Shown here: in pieces, positions 52,698 through 59,961 of the stretch
Numbering within the stretch: position 1 is the first letter of the stretch
How the letters are laid out: each line of letters opens with the position of its first letter
From: JBKBUF01 sp046290815
GTDB taxonomy: Bacteria; Bacteroidota; Bacteroidia; Cytophagales; Cytophagaceae
Length of the DNA stretch: 64,000 nucleotides
Direction of reading: 5' to 3'
NCBI GenBank assembly: GCA_046290815.1
Contig: JBKBUF010000020.1
Location: forward strand, 1 to 64,000
Position numbers and translations under genes: made by a program
Notes under the pieces: generated by a model
What the model saw: only the letters and a program-made list of their open reading frames with translations
Told to the model about the DNA's origin: nothing
Database searches by the model: none

Positions 52698-53153
52698 CTA
52701 AAACTGTATATCATCTGTGGAGAAACGTTCCGTCACTTCGATCGGAACTTTTCTTCGTATAAACCATACCTGAGCAATGACTACTCCCTTCAATGAAAGG
52801 CTTGCACTTCTTGAAAACATAAGCATTGGCAAGGTTTTAAGCATTTCAGTAATATCTGCAGTAAAATTCATACTGTAACTCTGGCAGGATCTTTTAGGCA
52901 TTACTATCTTATCTCTGGTAGTAACAACGCCCATAGGTCGGCCATTTAGTTCAGCATTCAGATTACAGCTTCTGACTTTTATCTTAAATCTGTTAGGATT
53001 GTTTACCTTAAGGTTAACCTTAACAGTTGCCATATTACCCTGACGATCCACTAGTTCTATCCCCTCGATCTCCTTTACCTCCACCTGCTTTACAGATATA
53101 CAACCGGTAAACGCCACAGCCATTATCAACAAATAAATAAAATGCTTCTTCAT
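52698..53153 (-). CDS. LEA14-like (LEA type 2) lipoprotein
   Basis: 151 residues. Lipoprotein signal with lipobox FTGC (Cys18). The LEA type 2 beta-sandwich pattern is present: VKVNLKVNNPNRFKIKVRSCNLNAELNGRPMGVV and, near the end, LSLKGVVIAQVWFIRRKVPIEV. The family is linked to desiccation or stress tolerance in plants; in bacteria it is widespread and little studied. Single gene ending against the repeat copy at 52598. Confidence 0.8.
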   Translation of the reverse strand: MKKHFIYLLIMAVAFTGCISVKQVEVKEIEGIELVDRQGNMATVKVNLKVNNPNRFKIKVRSCNLNAELNGRPMGVVTTRDKIVMPKRSCQSYSMNFTADITEMLKTLPMLMFSRSASLSLKGVVIAQVWFIRRKVPIEVTERFSTDDIQF

Positions 53154-53228
53154 AAAAAGTAGAGGTAGAGTTAAGTTTTAAAAAACTAAGTTATATAAAA
53201 ATAACCATCAAATACGAAAAGTGTTAAA

Positions 53229-53696
53229 TCAGTTTTTATCAAGGTATTGCAATAATCTATCCAGAAAAACAGCCTGAGCAGGATTGATCTTCTTTTTCGC
53301 CTCCTGAATAATGAAGAATTCCCCCTTATCCACTTCCGGAAATGCCGCCTTTTTGCCGGAACGTGGTGGCCATTCCAATTCAAAATTAACTGAACTTACA
53401 AACCTGATATTTGAATCATTGCATTCAAAGGTCCAGCAATGTACCCATTTGCCTCCTTTTTGTTTTGCAGCACCAAGACTAATTAATGGCTCTACGGGAA
53501 CAATGCCTGTTTCTTCAAAAAATTCTCTTTTGGCAGCAGCCTCATATTCTTCATCCTTTTCCGGCTCACCTTTAGGTATTGTCCAGTATCCTTCATTTTT
53601 GTTTTTAAAGTATGGACCTCCAGGATGAACCAGAAAAACTTCCGGTGCACCCTGGCAAAGTCGGTACATAAGCAGGCCTGCACTAATACCTGCCAT
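53229..53696 (-). CDS. Nudix hydrolase
   Basis: 155 residues. The Nudix box is complete at residues 43-65 (G-x5-E-x7-REFFEETGI), with the metal-binding glutamates of REFFEE. The opening AGLLMYRLCQGAPEVFLVHPGGP and the ending KINPAQAVFLDRLLQYL resemble bacterial Ap4A-hydrolase-like members. It cleaves a nucleoside diphosphate linked to another group; the substrate is not known. Its ATG shares one base with the stop codon of the CDGSH gene (TAATG), so the two are translated together. Confidence 0.93.
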   Translation of the reverse strand: MAGISAGLLMYRLCQGAPEVFLVHPGGPYFKNKNEGYWTIPKGEPEKDEEYEAAAKREFFEETGIVPVEPLISLGAAKQKGGKWVHCWTFECNDSNIRFVSSVNFELEWPPRSGKKAAFPEVDKGEFFIIQEAKKKINPAQAVFLDRLLQYLDKN

Positions 53697-53917
53697 TATT
53701 TTTTCTCAGGCAGATCAAAAGCCTGCACGTTGCTTTCAAAATATCCTTTATGCGAACCGTCACAGAAAGGTTTATTTTTTGATTGTCCGCAACGACATAA
53801 GGAAACAAGCGTCCTTCCTCCCAGGCCGAAAGCATTGCCATTCTGATCCGCAATTTCGAAATCCCCTTCTACCCGTAGAGATCCGTTGTTCATTACTGTT
53901 AGTTTAGTTTTGCTCAT
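53696..53917 (-). CDS. CDGSH iron-sulfur domain protein
   Basis: 73 residues. The 2Fe-2S binding set is complete: Cys41 and Cys43 in CRCGQS, then Cys52 and His56 in FCDGSHKG. Upstream is a short beta region (LTVMNNGSLRVEGDFEIADQNGNAF). Small CDGSH proteins in bacteria are redox or iron-sulfur handling proteins of uncertain role. It is first in a two-gene operon with the Nudix hydrolase. Confidence 0.95.
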   Translation of the reverse strand: MSKTKLTVMNNGSLRVEGDFEIADQNGNAFGLGGRTLVSLCRCGQSKNKPFCDGSHKGYFESNVQAFDLPEKK

Positions 53918-54026
53918 ATTAAGTTCAAAGTTTAAAGTTTAAAGTGATTGTAAAGCATTATAATATCTTTTAGAAGATCCCTCCTGCGTCGGGATGACCG
54001 GATAAACAAACACTTCCTTAAAATAT

Positions 54027-54061
54027 CTTAATTCTTAATTCTTAATTCTTAATTCTTAATT
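54027..54061. repeat. Five perfect tandem copies of CTTAATT
   Basis: A 7-base unit is repeated five times, in the gap between the RecG stop and the CDGSH start region. Copy number of such a short array is likely to vary between strains. It lies past the 3' end of recG, so a regulatory effect is unlikely. Confidence 0.9.
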
Positions 54062-54063
54062 AA

Positions 54064-56163
54064 TCAAGATATTCTCCCCCATGTCAACGCATTCTTACTC
54101 GCCTTGCTCACCTGTGCTTTTATTCTTTCATGCTCAGGCAACATAAAGTCCGGATCTTTGTCAATGATCTCCATTGCTGCTTCTCTTGCTTCCTGCAAGA
54201 TATGCGCATCCTGAGAAAGATCAGCTATATGCAAATCCGGTAAACCGCTTTGCTGAGTACCTGCAAGATCTCCGGGACCGCGAAGTCTCAAATCAACATC
54301 TGCAATCTCAAAACCATTGTTGGTGCGTACCATTGTATCTATTCTGACTTTTCCTTCTCTGGTAAGATTGTATTTGGTCATTAATATACAATATGATTGC
54401 TCTGCTCCTCTTCCTACGCGTCCTCTTAACTGATGCAATTGTGAAAGACCAAATCGTTCTGCATTTTCTATTACCATAACAGAAGCATTCGGAACATTTA
54501 CTCCGACCTCTATTACTGTGGTGGCCACCATAATTTTTGTTTCACCTTTCACAAAGCGCTGCATCTCGTAGTCTTTGGCTTCTGCATTCATCTTTCCATG
54601 TACTATGCTCAATGCATAATCAGGAAATGCTCTTGCAATGCTTTCATAGCCATCCATCAGATCTTTCAAATCAAGCTTCTCAGACTCATCGATCAAGGGA
54701 TAAACGACATACACCTGTCTTCCCAATTCTATCTGCTGCCTCATAAAACCGAATACCTTTATCCTGTCTTTGTCGTACTGATGAATGGTTTTAATCGGCT
54801 TTCTTCCTTTTGGCAATTCATCTATCACTGAAACATCCAGATCTCCATATAAGGTCATCGCCAGTGTTCTTGGTATCGGTGTAGCAGTCATAACAAGTAT
54901 GTGGGGAGGTATGTCCGGATTCTTCTTCCAGAGCTTCGCTCTTTGTGCTACGCCGAAACGGTGCTGCTCATCTATAATACATATTCCAAGATTCTGAAAC
55001 TTTACCGCATCTTCGAGCAAAGCGTGTGTACCTATCAAAATTTTCAACCTTCCGCTCTCAAGTTCTTCATGTATTAACCTTCTGTCTTTTTGTTTGGTGG
55101 AACCTGTCAGCTTGGCAATAGGTATATTCAGTTTATCCGCAAATTCTTTCAGTCCCTGATAATGTTGATCTGCCAGTATCTCAGTAGGAGCCATCAATGC
55201 AGCCTGTGCATTATTATCAATGGACATAAGCATACAAATAAAACCTACTATTGTCTTCCCGCTTCCCACATCACCCTGAAGTAATCTGTTCATTTGTTTA
55301 CCGGAACAAACATCCTTATATATCTCCTTTATAACTCTTTTCTGTGCATCAGTAAGGTCATAGGGTAGATGTGATTTGTAAAAATCATTAAGTGTTGGTA
55401 TTGATTTAAAAATCATTCCCCGCAAATCAGCTTTCCTTGTATTTTTTAACTTCAGCAACTTCAGCTGTACATAAAACAATTCCTCAAACTTTAGTCTCTT
55501 CTTGGCAGCATCCAATGTTTTCTGGTCGGAAGGGAAGTGAATATTCTTCAATGCAGTTTTCCTGTCAATAAGCCTGAACTTCTCCAGCACGTACTGAGGT
55601 AATGATTCCTGAATGTGTGGGAATGTGACTTCAAGCACCTTCTCCTGAATCTTAGATATCAGCTTGCTGTCAACAAATCTTGCCTTGAGCTTCTCCGTGG
55701 TGCTGTATACCGGCTGCAATCCTTTCCCTTCAGACTTTTCAGAAAACAATTCGATTTCAGGATGCGCTATATTGATTTTTCTTCCAAATAAAGATGGCTT
55801 ACCAAAAACCAGGTATTCAACTCCGGGCTTTATGGCATTGGTAACCCATTTGATCCCCTGAAACCATACAAGCTCAAGTGAACCGGTAGCATCCATCAGA
55901 TTTGCAACAAGGCGTTTCTTTCCTCCTGCTCCTATTGTAGACATGGATGTTATCTTTCCTCTTACCTGCACATATGGCATGTCTTCATAAATTTCTTCAA
56001 TGGCATAAATACGTGAGCGATCCTCGTATCTGTATGGATAAAACTGCAGGAGATCTGCATAGGTAAATATGGAAAGCTCACGGTTAAGCAATTCGGCCCT
56101 TTGCGGACCAATGCCCTTGAGATATTCTATTCTGGTTTCAAATATGTTGTCTTTCCCAACCAT
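54064..56163 (-). CDS. recG: ATP-dependent DNA helicase RecG
   Basis: 699 residues, normal RecG length. The N-terminal wedge/OB domain (about 55-150) precedes the helicase core: Walker A GDVGSGKT (297-304), the DEQH motif (398-401, reading IDEQHRFGVAQR), MTATPIPRT, the C-terminal helicase half with VATTVIEVGVNVPNASVMVIENAERFGL, and the RecG-specific end GDLAGTQQSGLPDLHIAD. RecG remodels stalled replication forks and Holliday junctions. It appears to be transcribed alone. A TAnnTTTG-like box (CAAAAGTA on the plus strand at 56169-56176) lies unusually close to the ATG. Confidence 0.97.
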   Translation of the reverse strand: MVGKDNIFETRIEYLKGIGPQRAELLNRELSIFTYADLLQFYPYRYEDRSRIYAIEEIYEDMPYVQVRGKITSMSTIGAGGKKRLVANLMDATGSLELVWFQGIKWVTNAIKPGVEYLVFGKPSLFGRKINIAHPEIELFSEKSEGKGLQPVYSTTEKLKARFVDSKLISKIQEKVLEVTFPHIQESLPQYVLEKFRLIDRKTALKNIHFPSDQKTLDAAKKRLKFEELFYVQLKLLKLKNTRKADLRGMIFKSIPTLNDFYKSHLPYDLTDAQKRVIKEIYKDVCSGKQMNRLLQGDVGSGKTIVGFICMLMSIDNNAQAALMAPTEILADQHYQGLKEFADKLNIPIAKLTGSTKQKDRRLIHEELESGRLKILIGTHALLEDAVKFQNLGICIIDEQHRFGVAQRAKLWKKNPDIPPHILVMTATPIPRTLAMTLYGDLDVSVIDELPKGRKPIKTIHQYDKDRIKVFGFMRQQIELGRQVYVVYPLIDESEKLDLKDLMDGYESIARAFPDYALSIVHGKMNAEAKDYEMQRFVKGETKIMVATTVIEVGVNVPNASVMVIENAERFGLSQLHQLRGRVGRGAEQSYCILMTKYNLTREGKVRIDTMVRTNNGFEIADVDLRLRGPGDLAGTQQSGLPDLHIADLSQDAHILQEAREAAMEIIDKDPDFMLPEHERIKAQVSKASKNALTWGRIS

Positions 56164-56214
56164 TAAAACAAAAGTAATGAATACTTACAATACCTGAAAT
56201 CTTTTAACAACTGT

Positions 56215-57153
56215 TTACTCAAAATTTGCTGCAAGTTCTTCTACCTGACTGAAATGCTTCTTAACCAACTCTACCTTTTGTTCATTTAAATATTTTAGAA
56301 ATGCAGTGGCAACAGGTGAGAGATTTTTCCCTTTAAGCCAGATGATTCTCCACCTTGTCTTTATAGGAAGACCTTTGATGGGAATAATTTTCAGCTCACC
56401 ATTCAGCAGCTCATTTTTTATTCCAATGATAGGCATAATGGAGAAGCCCAATCCTGCAAGTACAGCCTGCTTTACTGCTTCATTGGAAGTTAACTCCATT
56501 TTCTTGGTGACTGGTGTCTTATTCTTCTCCAAAAATTTCTCCATCGTCTGCCTTGTACCTGATCCACCTTCGCGGAAAATTAAGGGAAACTTTTCGAACA
56601 GATTATTCAGATCCGCGCTTTTCCTGATCCTGGTTTCTCTATTTCCCACCAGAAATAATTTGTTATCGAGCAAATCTACCTTGTTAACAGAAAGACTGTC
56701 CGGTAAAATAGACACCAGTGAAAAATCCACTTCATTTCTTTCCAGACTTTTTACAACCTTACTCTTATTAGTCACATCCATGAGCAGTTCTACACCAGGA
56801 TTTTCTAAAATAAAATCAGAGAGAAAATATGGCATCACATATTTTCCTGTAGATACAACAGATATTTTTAATTTTCCGGAAAGTTGTCCTTTAAAAGCCG
56901 ATGTTTTGTAATTGATGGCATGCACTTCATTTAAAATTCTCTCAGCTGCTACTGCAATCTCTTTTCCGAAATCGGTAATATAAATCTTCCTCCCCACCAC
57001 CTCAGTAAGAGGAATATCAAACTGATCCTGAAAATTTCTAAGCTGAATCGATACAGCAGGCTGAGTCAGAAATAACTCTTCAGCGGCTTTAGTTACGCTT
57101 TGGGTCTGAGCCACTTTTTGAAATATCTGCAATTGATTAAGGGTATAATTCAT
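56215..57153 (-). CDS. LysR-family transcriptional regulator (CbbR/CmpR-like)
   Basis: 312 residues. N-terminal winged helix (1-65; LNQLQIFQKVAQTQSVTKAAEELFLTQPAVSIQL in part), linker helix to about 88, then the LysR substrate domain (about 90-300; GKLKISVVSTGKYVMPYFLSDF, LIFREGGSGTRQTMEKFL, AGLGFSIMPI). The REGGSGTR loop is typical of the CbbR/CmpR/CysB-like group, whose effectors are small carbon metabolites. It is divergent from an SbtA-type bicarbonate permease, so control of bicarbonate uptake by this protein is probable. A perfect palindrome covers its start codon, which would suit autoregulation. Confidence 0.93.
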   Translation of the reverse strand: MNYTLNQLQIFQKVAQTQSVTKAAEELFLTQPAVSIQLRNFQDQFDIPLTEVVGRKIYITDFGKEIAVAAERILNEVHAINYKTSAFKGQLSGKLKISVVSTGKYVMPYFLSDFILENPGVELLMDVTNKSKVVKSLERNEVDFSLVSILPDSLSVNKVDLLDNKLFLVGNRETRIRKSADLNNLFEKFPLIFREGGSGTRQTMEKFLEKNKTPVTKKMELTSNEAVKQAVLAGLGFSIMPIIGIKNELLNGELKIIPIKGLPIKTRWRIIWLKGKNLSPVATAFLKYLNEQKVELVKKHFSQVEELAANFE

Positions 57154-57167
57154 AAATAATATTTATG
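57151..57167. promoter_or_regulatory. 17-bp perfect palindrome over the LysR start codon
   Basis: CATAAATA-A-TATTTATG. It contains the T-N11-A spacing of LysR sites and overlaps the ATG of the regulator, in the region shared with the divergent permease gene. Confidence 0.5.
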
Positions 57168-57177
57168 GAAAACATAT

Positions 57178-57208
57178 CAAATATAAATAAAAATATATGA
57201 ATTACAAA
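57178..57208 (-). promoter_or_regulatory. Promoter of the LysR gene
   Basis: On the minus strand TTTG (57208-57205) is followed after 19 nt by TATATTTG (57185-57178), and the ATG lies 25 nt further. Both boxes and the spacing fit the Bacteroidota consensus. Confidence 0.65.
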
Positions 57209-57240
57209 TAACAACTTTGTGCCAACAAAAGAGACCTGTT

Positions 57241-58239
57241 ATGAATCTAAATTTATTGATTGAAAACCTTACCAATCCCGCGCTGTTGTTCTTTGTACTT
57301 GGCTTAATAGCAGTGTACATCCACAGTGATCTTAAAATTCCTGCGAACTCTTCCAAATTCATTTCACTATATCTGCTTTTCAGCATCGGCTTCAAAGGAG
57401 GTCAGGAACTTTCACAGGAGCCGTTTTCTCAGGAGGTTTTATGGTCTATGATTTTTGGAATATGCATTTCACTTGCAATCCCGGTTTACACCTTTTTTAT
57501 ACTGAAGAGAAAACTTAATGTATATGATGCCGGTGCAATTGCAGCAGCTTACGGTTCGGTAAGTGCGGTTACCTTTGTAACAGCAGTAAGTTACCTTGAG
57601 TCCCAACATATGGAAATTAACGGCCACATGGTAGCCATAATGGCCCTTATGGAATCACCTGCCATCATTGCAGGGCTAATATTGATTTCCATTTACAATA
57701 CCAGTTCCGAAGACCGAATCAAAAAATCAACAGCATTAAAACATTCTTTCACCAACGGAAGTGTACTGATGATACTTGGTAGCCTTGTGATTGGCTATCT
57801 TGCCAGTGCCAAACATGCAGAAGGAATTAAGCCTTTTACAACTGATATTTTCAAAGGCTTTCTTGCAATCTTTCTTCTGGATATGGGCATTGCAAGCGGA
57901 AAGAAAATCGGGGCACTGAAATCGACAGGAGTATTTCCTCTTTTATTTGCAGTGATAATTCCATTGTTCAATGGAACTGTAGTAGCCCTTTTGAGCGCTA
58001 TCGTTACCGACGATGTGAGCAACCGGTTTGTATTTGCAGTTCTTGCAGCCAGTGCATCATATATTGCAGTACCTGCAGCAATGAAAATTGCAGCACCAAA
58101 AGCTAATCCGGGAATATTCCTGCCCATGACGCTGGCCGTAACATTTCCAATTAATATTACATTCGGCATGCCATTGTACTTCTGGATGGTGAGTGCTTCT
58201 CCGGGTTTACATGCAAGTTTTGTAAGCTTTATAAAGTAA
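57241..58239 (+). CDS. SbtA-type sodium-dependent bicarbonate transporter
   Basis: 332 residues from the ATG at 57241; a TTG eight codons upstream is less likely. About ten membrane helices. The family pattern is visible in TNPALLFFVLGLIAVYIHSDLKIP, ISLYLLFSIGFKGGQEL, AGAIAAAYGSVSAVTFVTAVSYLE with MALMESPAIIAGL, and the matching second half AVLAASASYIAVPAAMKIA. SbtA proteins import bicarbonate with sodium in cyanobacteria; in heterotrophs they probably supply carboxylases. The usual PII-like SbtB partner is not next to it. Divergent from the LysR regulator. Confidence 0.88.
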   Translation: MNLNLLIENLTNPALLFFVLGLIAVYIHSDLKIPANSSKFISLYLLFSIGFKGGQELSQEPFSQEVLWSMIFGICISLAIPVYTFFILKRKLNVYDAGAIAAAYGSVSAVTFVTAVSYLESQHMEINGHMVAIMALMESPAIIAGLILISIYNTSSEDRIKKSTALKHSFTNGSVLMILGSLVIGYLASAKHAEGIKPFTTDIFKGFLAIFLLDMGIASGKKIGALKSTGVFPLLFAVIIPLFNGTVVALLSAIVTDDVSNRFVFAVLAASASYIAVPAAMKIAAPKANPGIFLPMTLAVTFPINITFGMPLYFWMVSASPGLHASFVSFIK

Positions 58240-58395
58240 AATTCCAAACCCGGAATTCTAATTCGCCGTGTAGTTAACCGTCTTTGAGAAGCAGGGGGCA
58301 TGGAAAATTTCTTCTGCTTCGCAATGATGCAAATTTTTATTATTCAGCTTTAACGAAACAACATTGAAATAACAATGGCTTGAATCATCATTTTC

Positions 58396-58436
58396 ATATA
58401 TTGAGCAACTTTTAATACTCAATATTAATTTTCTTA
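58396..58436. terminator. Bidirectional terminator candidate
   Basis: ATATTGAG (58398-58405) pairs with CTCAATAT (58418-58425) around an A/T-rich loop, followed by TAATTTTCTT. It lies between convergent genes (the permease and the pectate lyase). The rest of 58240-58472 holds no gene. Confidence 0.5.
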
Positions 58437-58472
58437 AAACTCCGCGTGCATTCCCTGCAGTGATACTACCTG

Positions 58473-59957
58473 CTATTTTATAATCAAGAAACTTTCTGAA
58501 TGGTCTTTTTCAAGATCAGTAACAATCAAAAAATACTTTCCATGTGCTAGTCCTGAAACATGCAAAATTGCATTTTCAATTACCTCTTCAGCTAATAAAA
58601 TTTTTCCTTCAGAATTTAGTATAACAATATTTGAATGTTTTATTCCGGTAATATTCAATTGCTGATCAAAAGGATTAGGATATATTTTAACATCACCAAT
58701 GGTTTTTCTGATTGAAATTACCTTTGAGTATGTAATCTCGCCATCAGCTTCCACAATCTTCAATCTGAAAAATTCTCCATTGTCCTGGTCTTCATTAATA
58801 CTCCATCTTTGGAGCATACTGCCTAACTTTTGTACTGTAAAGAATTGCTCTCCATCCATTGAATGTTCAACAAAAATACTCTCCACATTTCTTATATCAG
58901 CAATTTTCCATTCCAGAAACCTACCATACTTTTCATCTTCTAACCTAAAATAAATAATATCTAGAGGAAGAGGATCTGCACATGGACAACTTGTCGGAAC
59001 CGTCAATGTAGCTCCGACGCAAGGCTTTACTCTTGCTTCTACATTGGAAACATTTAGTATAGATAAACTATACGGCGGGATAAATGAGGTACGACTACCT
59101 GCAGTATTTCCGGTGGTCGAAGTAAATAAGTTGTTTCTCGCAGTTACAGCAGTAAAATTATTTTCAAAAAGGTCTATTGGCCTTGATACGCCTTTAAACA
59201 CATTGCTTTCTACCAATATATCTGCTTCAAGTCCGGCACGAACACAATGATTAGCCTGAGGACTGTCAAAAAGATTATTTACCACATGCACTTTACCAAA
59301 CCTTACTCTTGGCATTCTTTCCGCACAACCTGCTGTCCAGTAATTGAACATCATGGTTACCCGTAGCTTCCCTCTGTCGGTTGTTCTGCTATCCGAGTTG
59401 CCGATAAGATTGGAAAATTTATGATTCACCGAGGCAGCAGAATATGAAAATTTAGTCCACGTGACAGTAATGTAATCAGAGCCGTTAATTATATCAAGAT
59501 TACCATCCTGACCATCACTTATATCGCAATGATCGATCCATACATTAGTGGAATTATCGATAGTCATACAATCAACCCCATCTACATCAATAGCACCCGG
59601 ACCTTTGATGATCATATTTCTGATTATAACATTGGCGGCATTTTTAATGTCTATTCCACCATTGAGCGTAGCGCCGGGCAAGCCGAAAATGGTTTTATTT
59701 GAAGTAACTCTAACCCTGGTAGCAGCACCGGAGCCCATCGTACCTGAAACATAAATTACTTTTGCTCCTGTTGAGCCGGCCTCTGTTTGTAACTGAGCCA
59801 GTGTTGTAACAGTTACAGGTGTTACATTTCCGCCGCCGGTGGTGCCGCCATTCATGGCTGCCCAACCCACCGGAGTACACATATCCTGCCCTATACTTAT
59901 CATTGGCAGGACTGTGTACAATAGACTAATAAGGATTGCAAACCGGAACTGTAGCAT
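58473..59957 (-). CDS. Pectate lyase family 1 protein with T9SS type A sorting domain
   Basis: 494 residues. Signal peptide 1-23 (ends ISIGQ). The PL1 parallel beta-helix covers about 30-320: KVIYVSGTMG, NKTIFGLPGATLNGGIDIKNAANVIIRNM, NVWIDHCDIS (the conserved vWiDH block), KFSNLIGNSDS and ERMPRVRFGKVHVVNNLF, whose arginine is in the usual catalytic place. A FN3-like region follows (350-410), then a type A sorting domain (VKIYPNPFDQQLNITGI to GKYFLIVTDLEKD). It should cleave polygalacturonate outside the cell by beta-elimination with calcium. It starts 4 nt after the GH74 stop. Confidence 0.93.
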   Translation of the reverse strand: MLQFRFAILISLLYTVLPMISIGQDMCTPVGWAAMNGGTTGGGNVTPVTVTTLAQLQTEAGSTGAKVIYVSGTMGSGAATRVRVTSNKTIFGLPGATLNGGIDIKNAANVIIRNMIIKGPGAIDVDGVDCMTIDNSTNVWIDHCDISDGQDGNLDIINGSDYITVTWTKFSYSAASVNHKFSNLIGNSDSRTTDRGKLRVTMMFNYWTAGCAERMPRVRFGKVHVVNNLFDSPQANHCVRAGLEADILVESNVFKGVSRPIDLFENNFTAVTARNNLFTSTTGNTAGSRTSFIPPYSLSILNVSNVEARVKPCVGATLTVPTSCPCADPLPLDIIYFRLEDEKYGRFLEWKIADIRNVESIFVEHSMDGEQFFTVQKLGSMLQRWSINEDQDNGEFFRLKIVEADGEITYSKVISIRKTIGDVKIYPNPFDQQLNITGIKHSNIVILNSEGKILLAEEVIENAILHVSGLAHGKYFLIVTDLEKDHSESFLIIK

Positions 59958-59961
59958 GACC

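Noticed and set aside
54027..54061. CRISPR array
   Set aside because: A seven-base tandem repeat without spacers and no cas genes in the window.
56306..56911. 201-codon plus-strand frame in the LysR gene
   Set aside because: Antisense shadow of a well-supported LysR protein; composition is Ser/Phe-rich as expected for such shadows.
57795..58301. 168-codon minus-strand frame in the bicarbonate permease gene
   Set aside because: Antisense of a clear membrane protein, no recognisable product.
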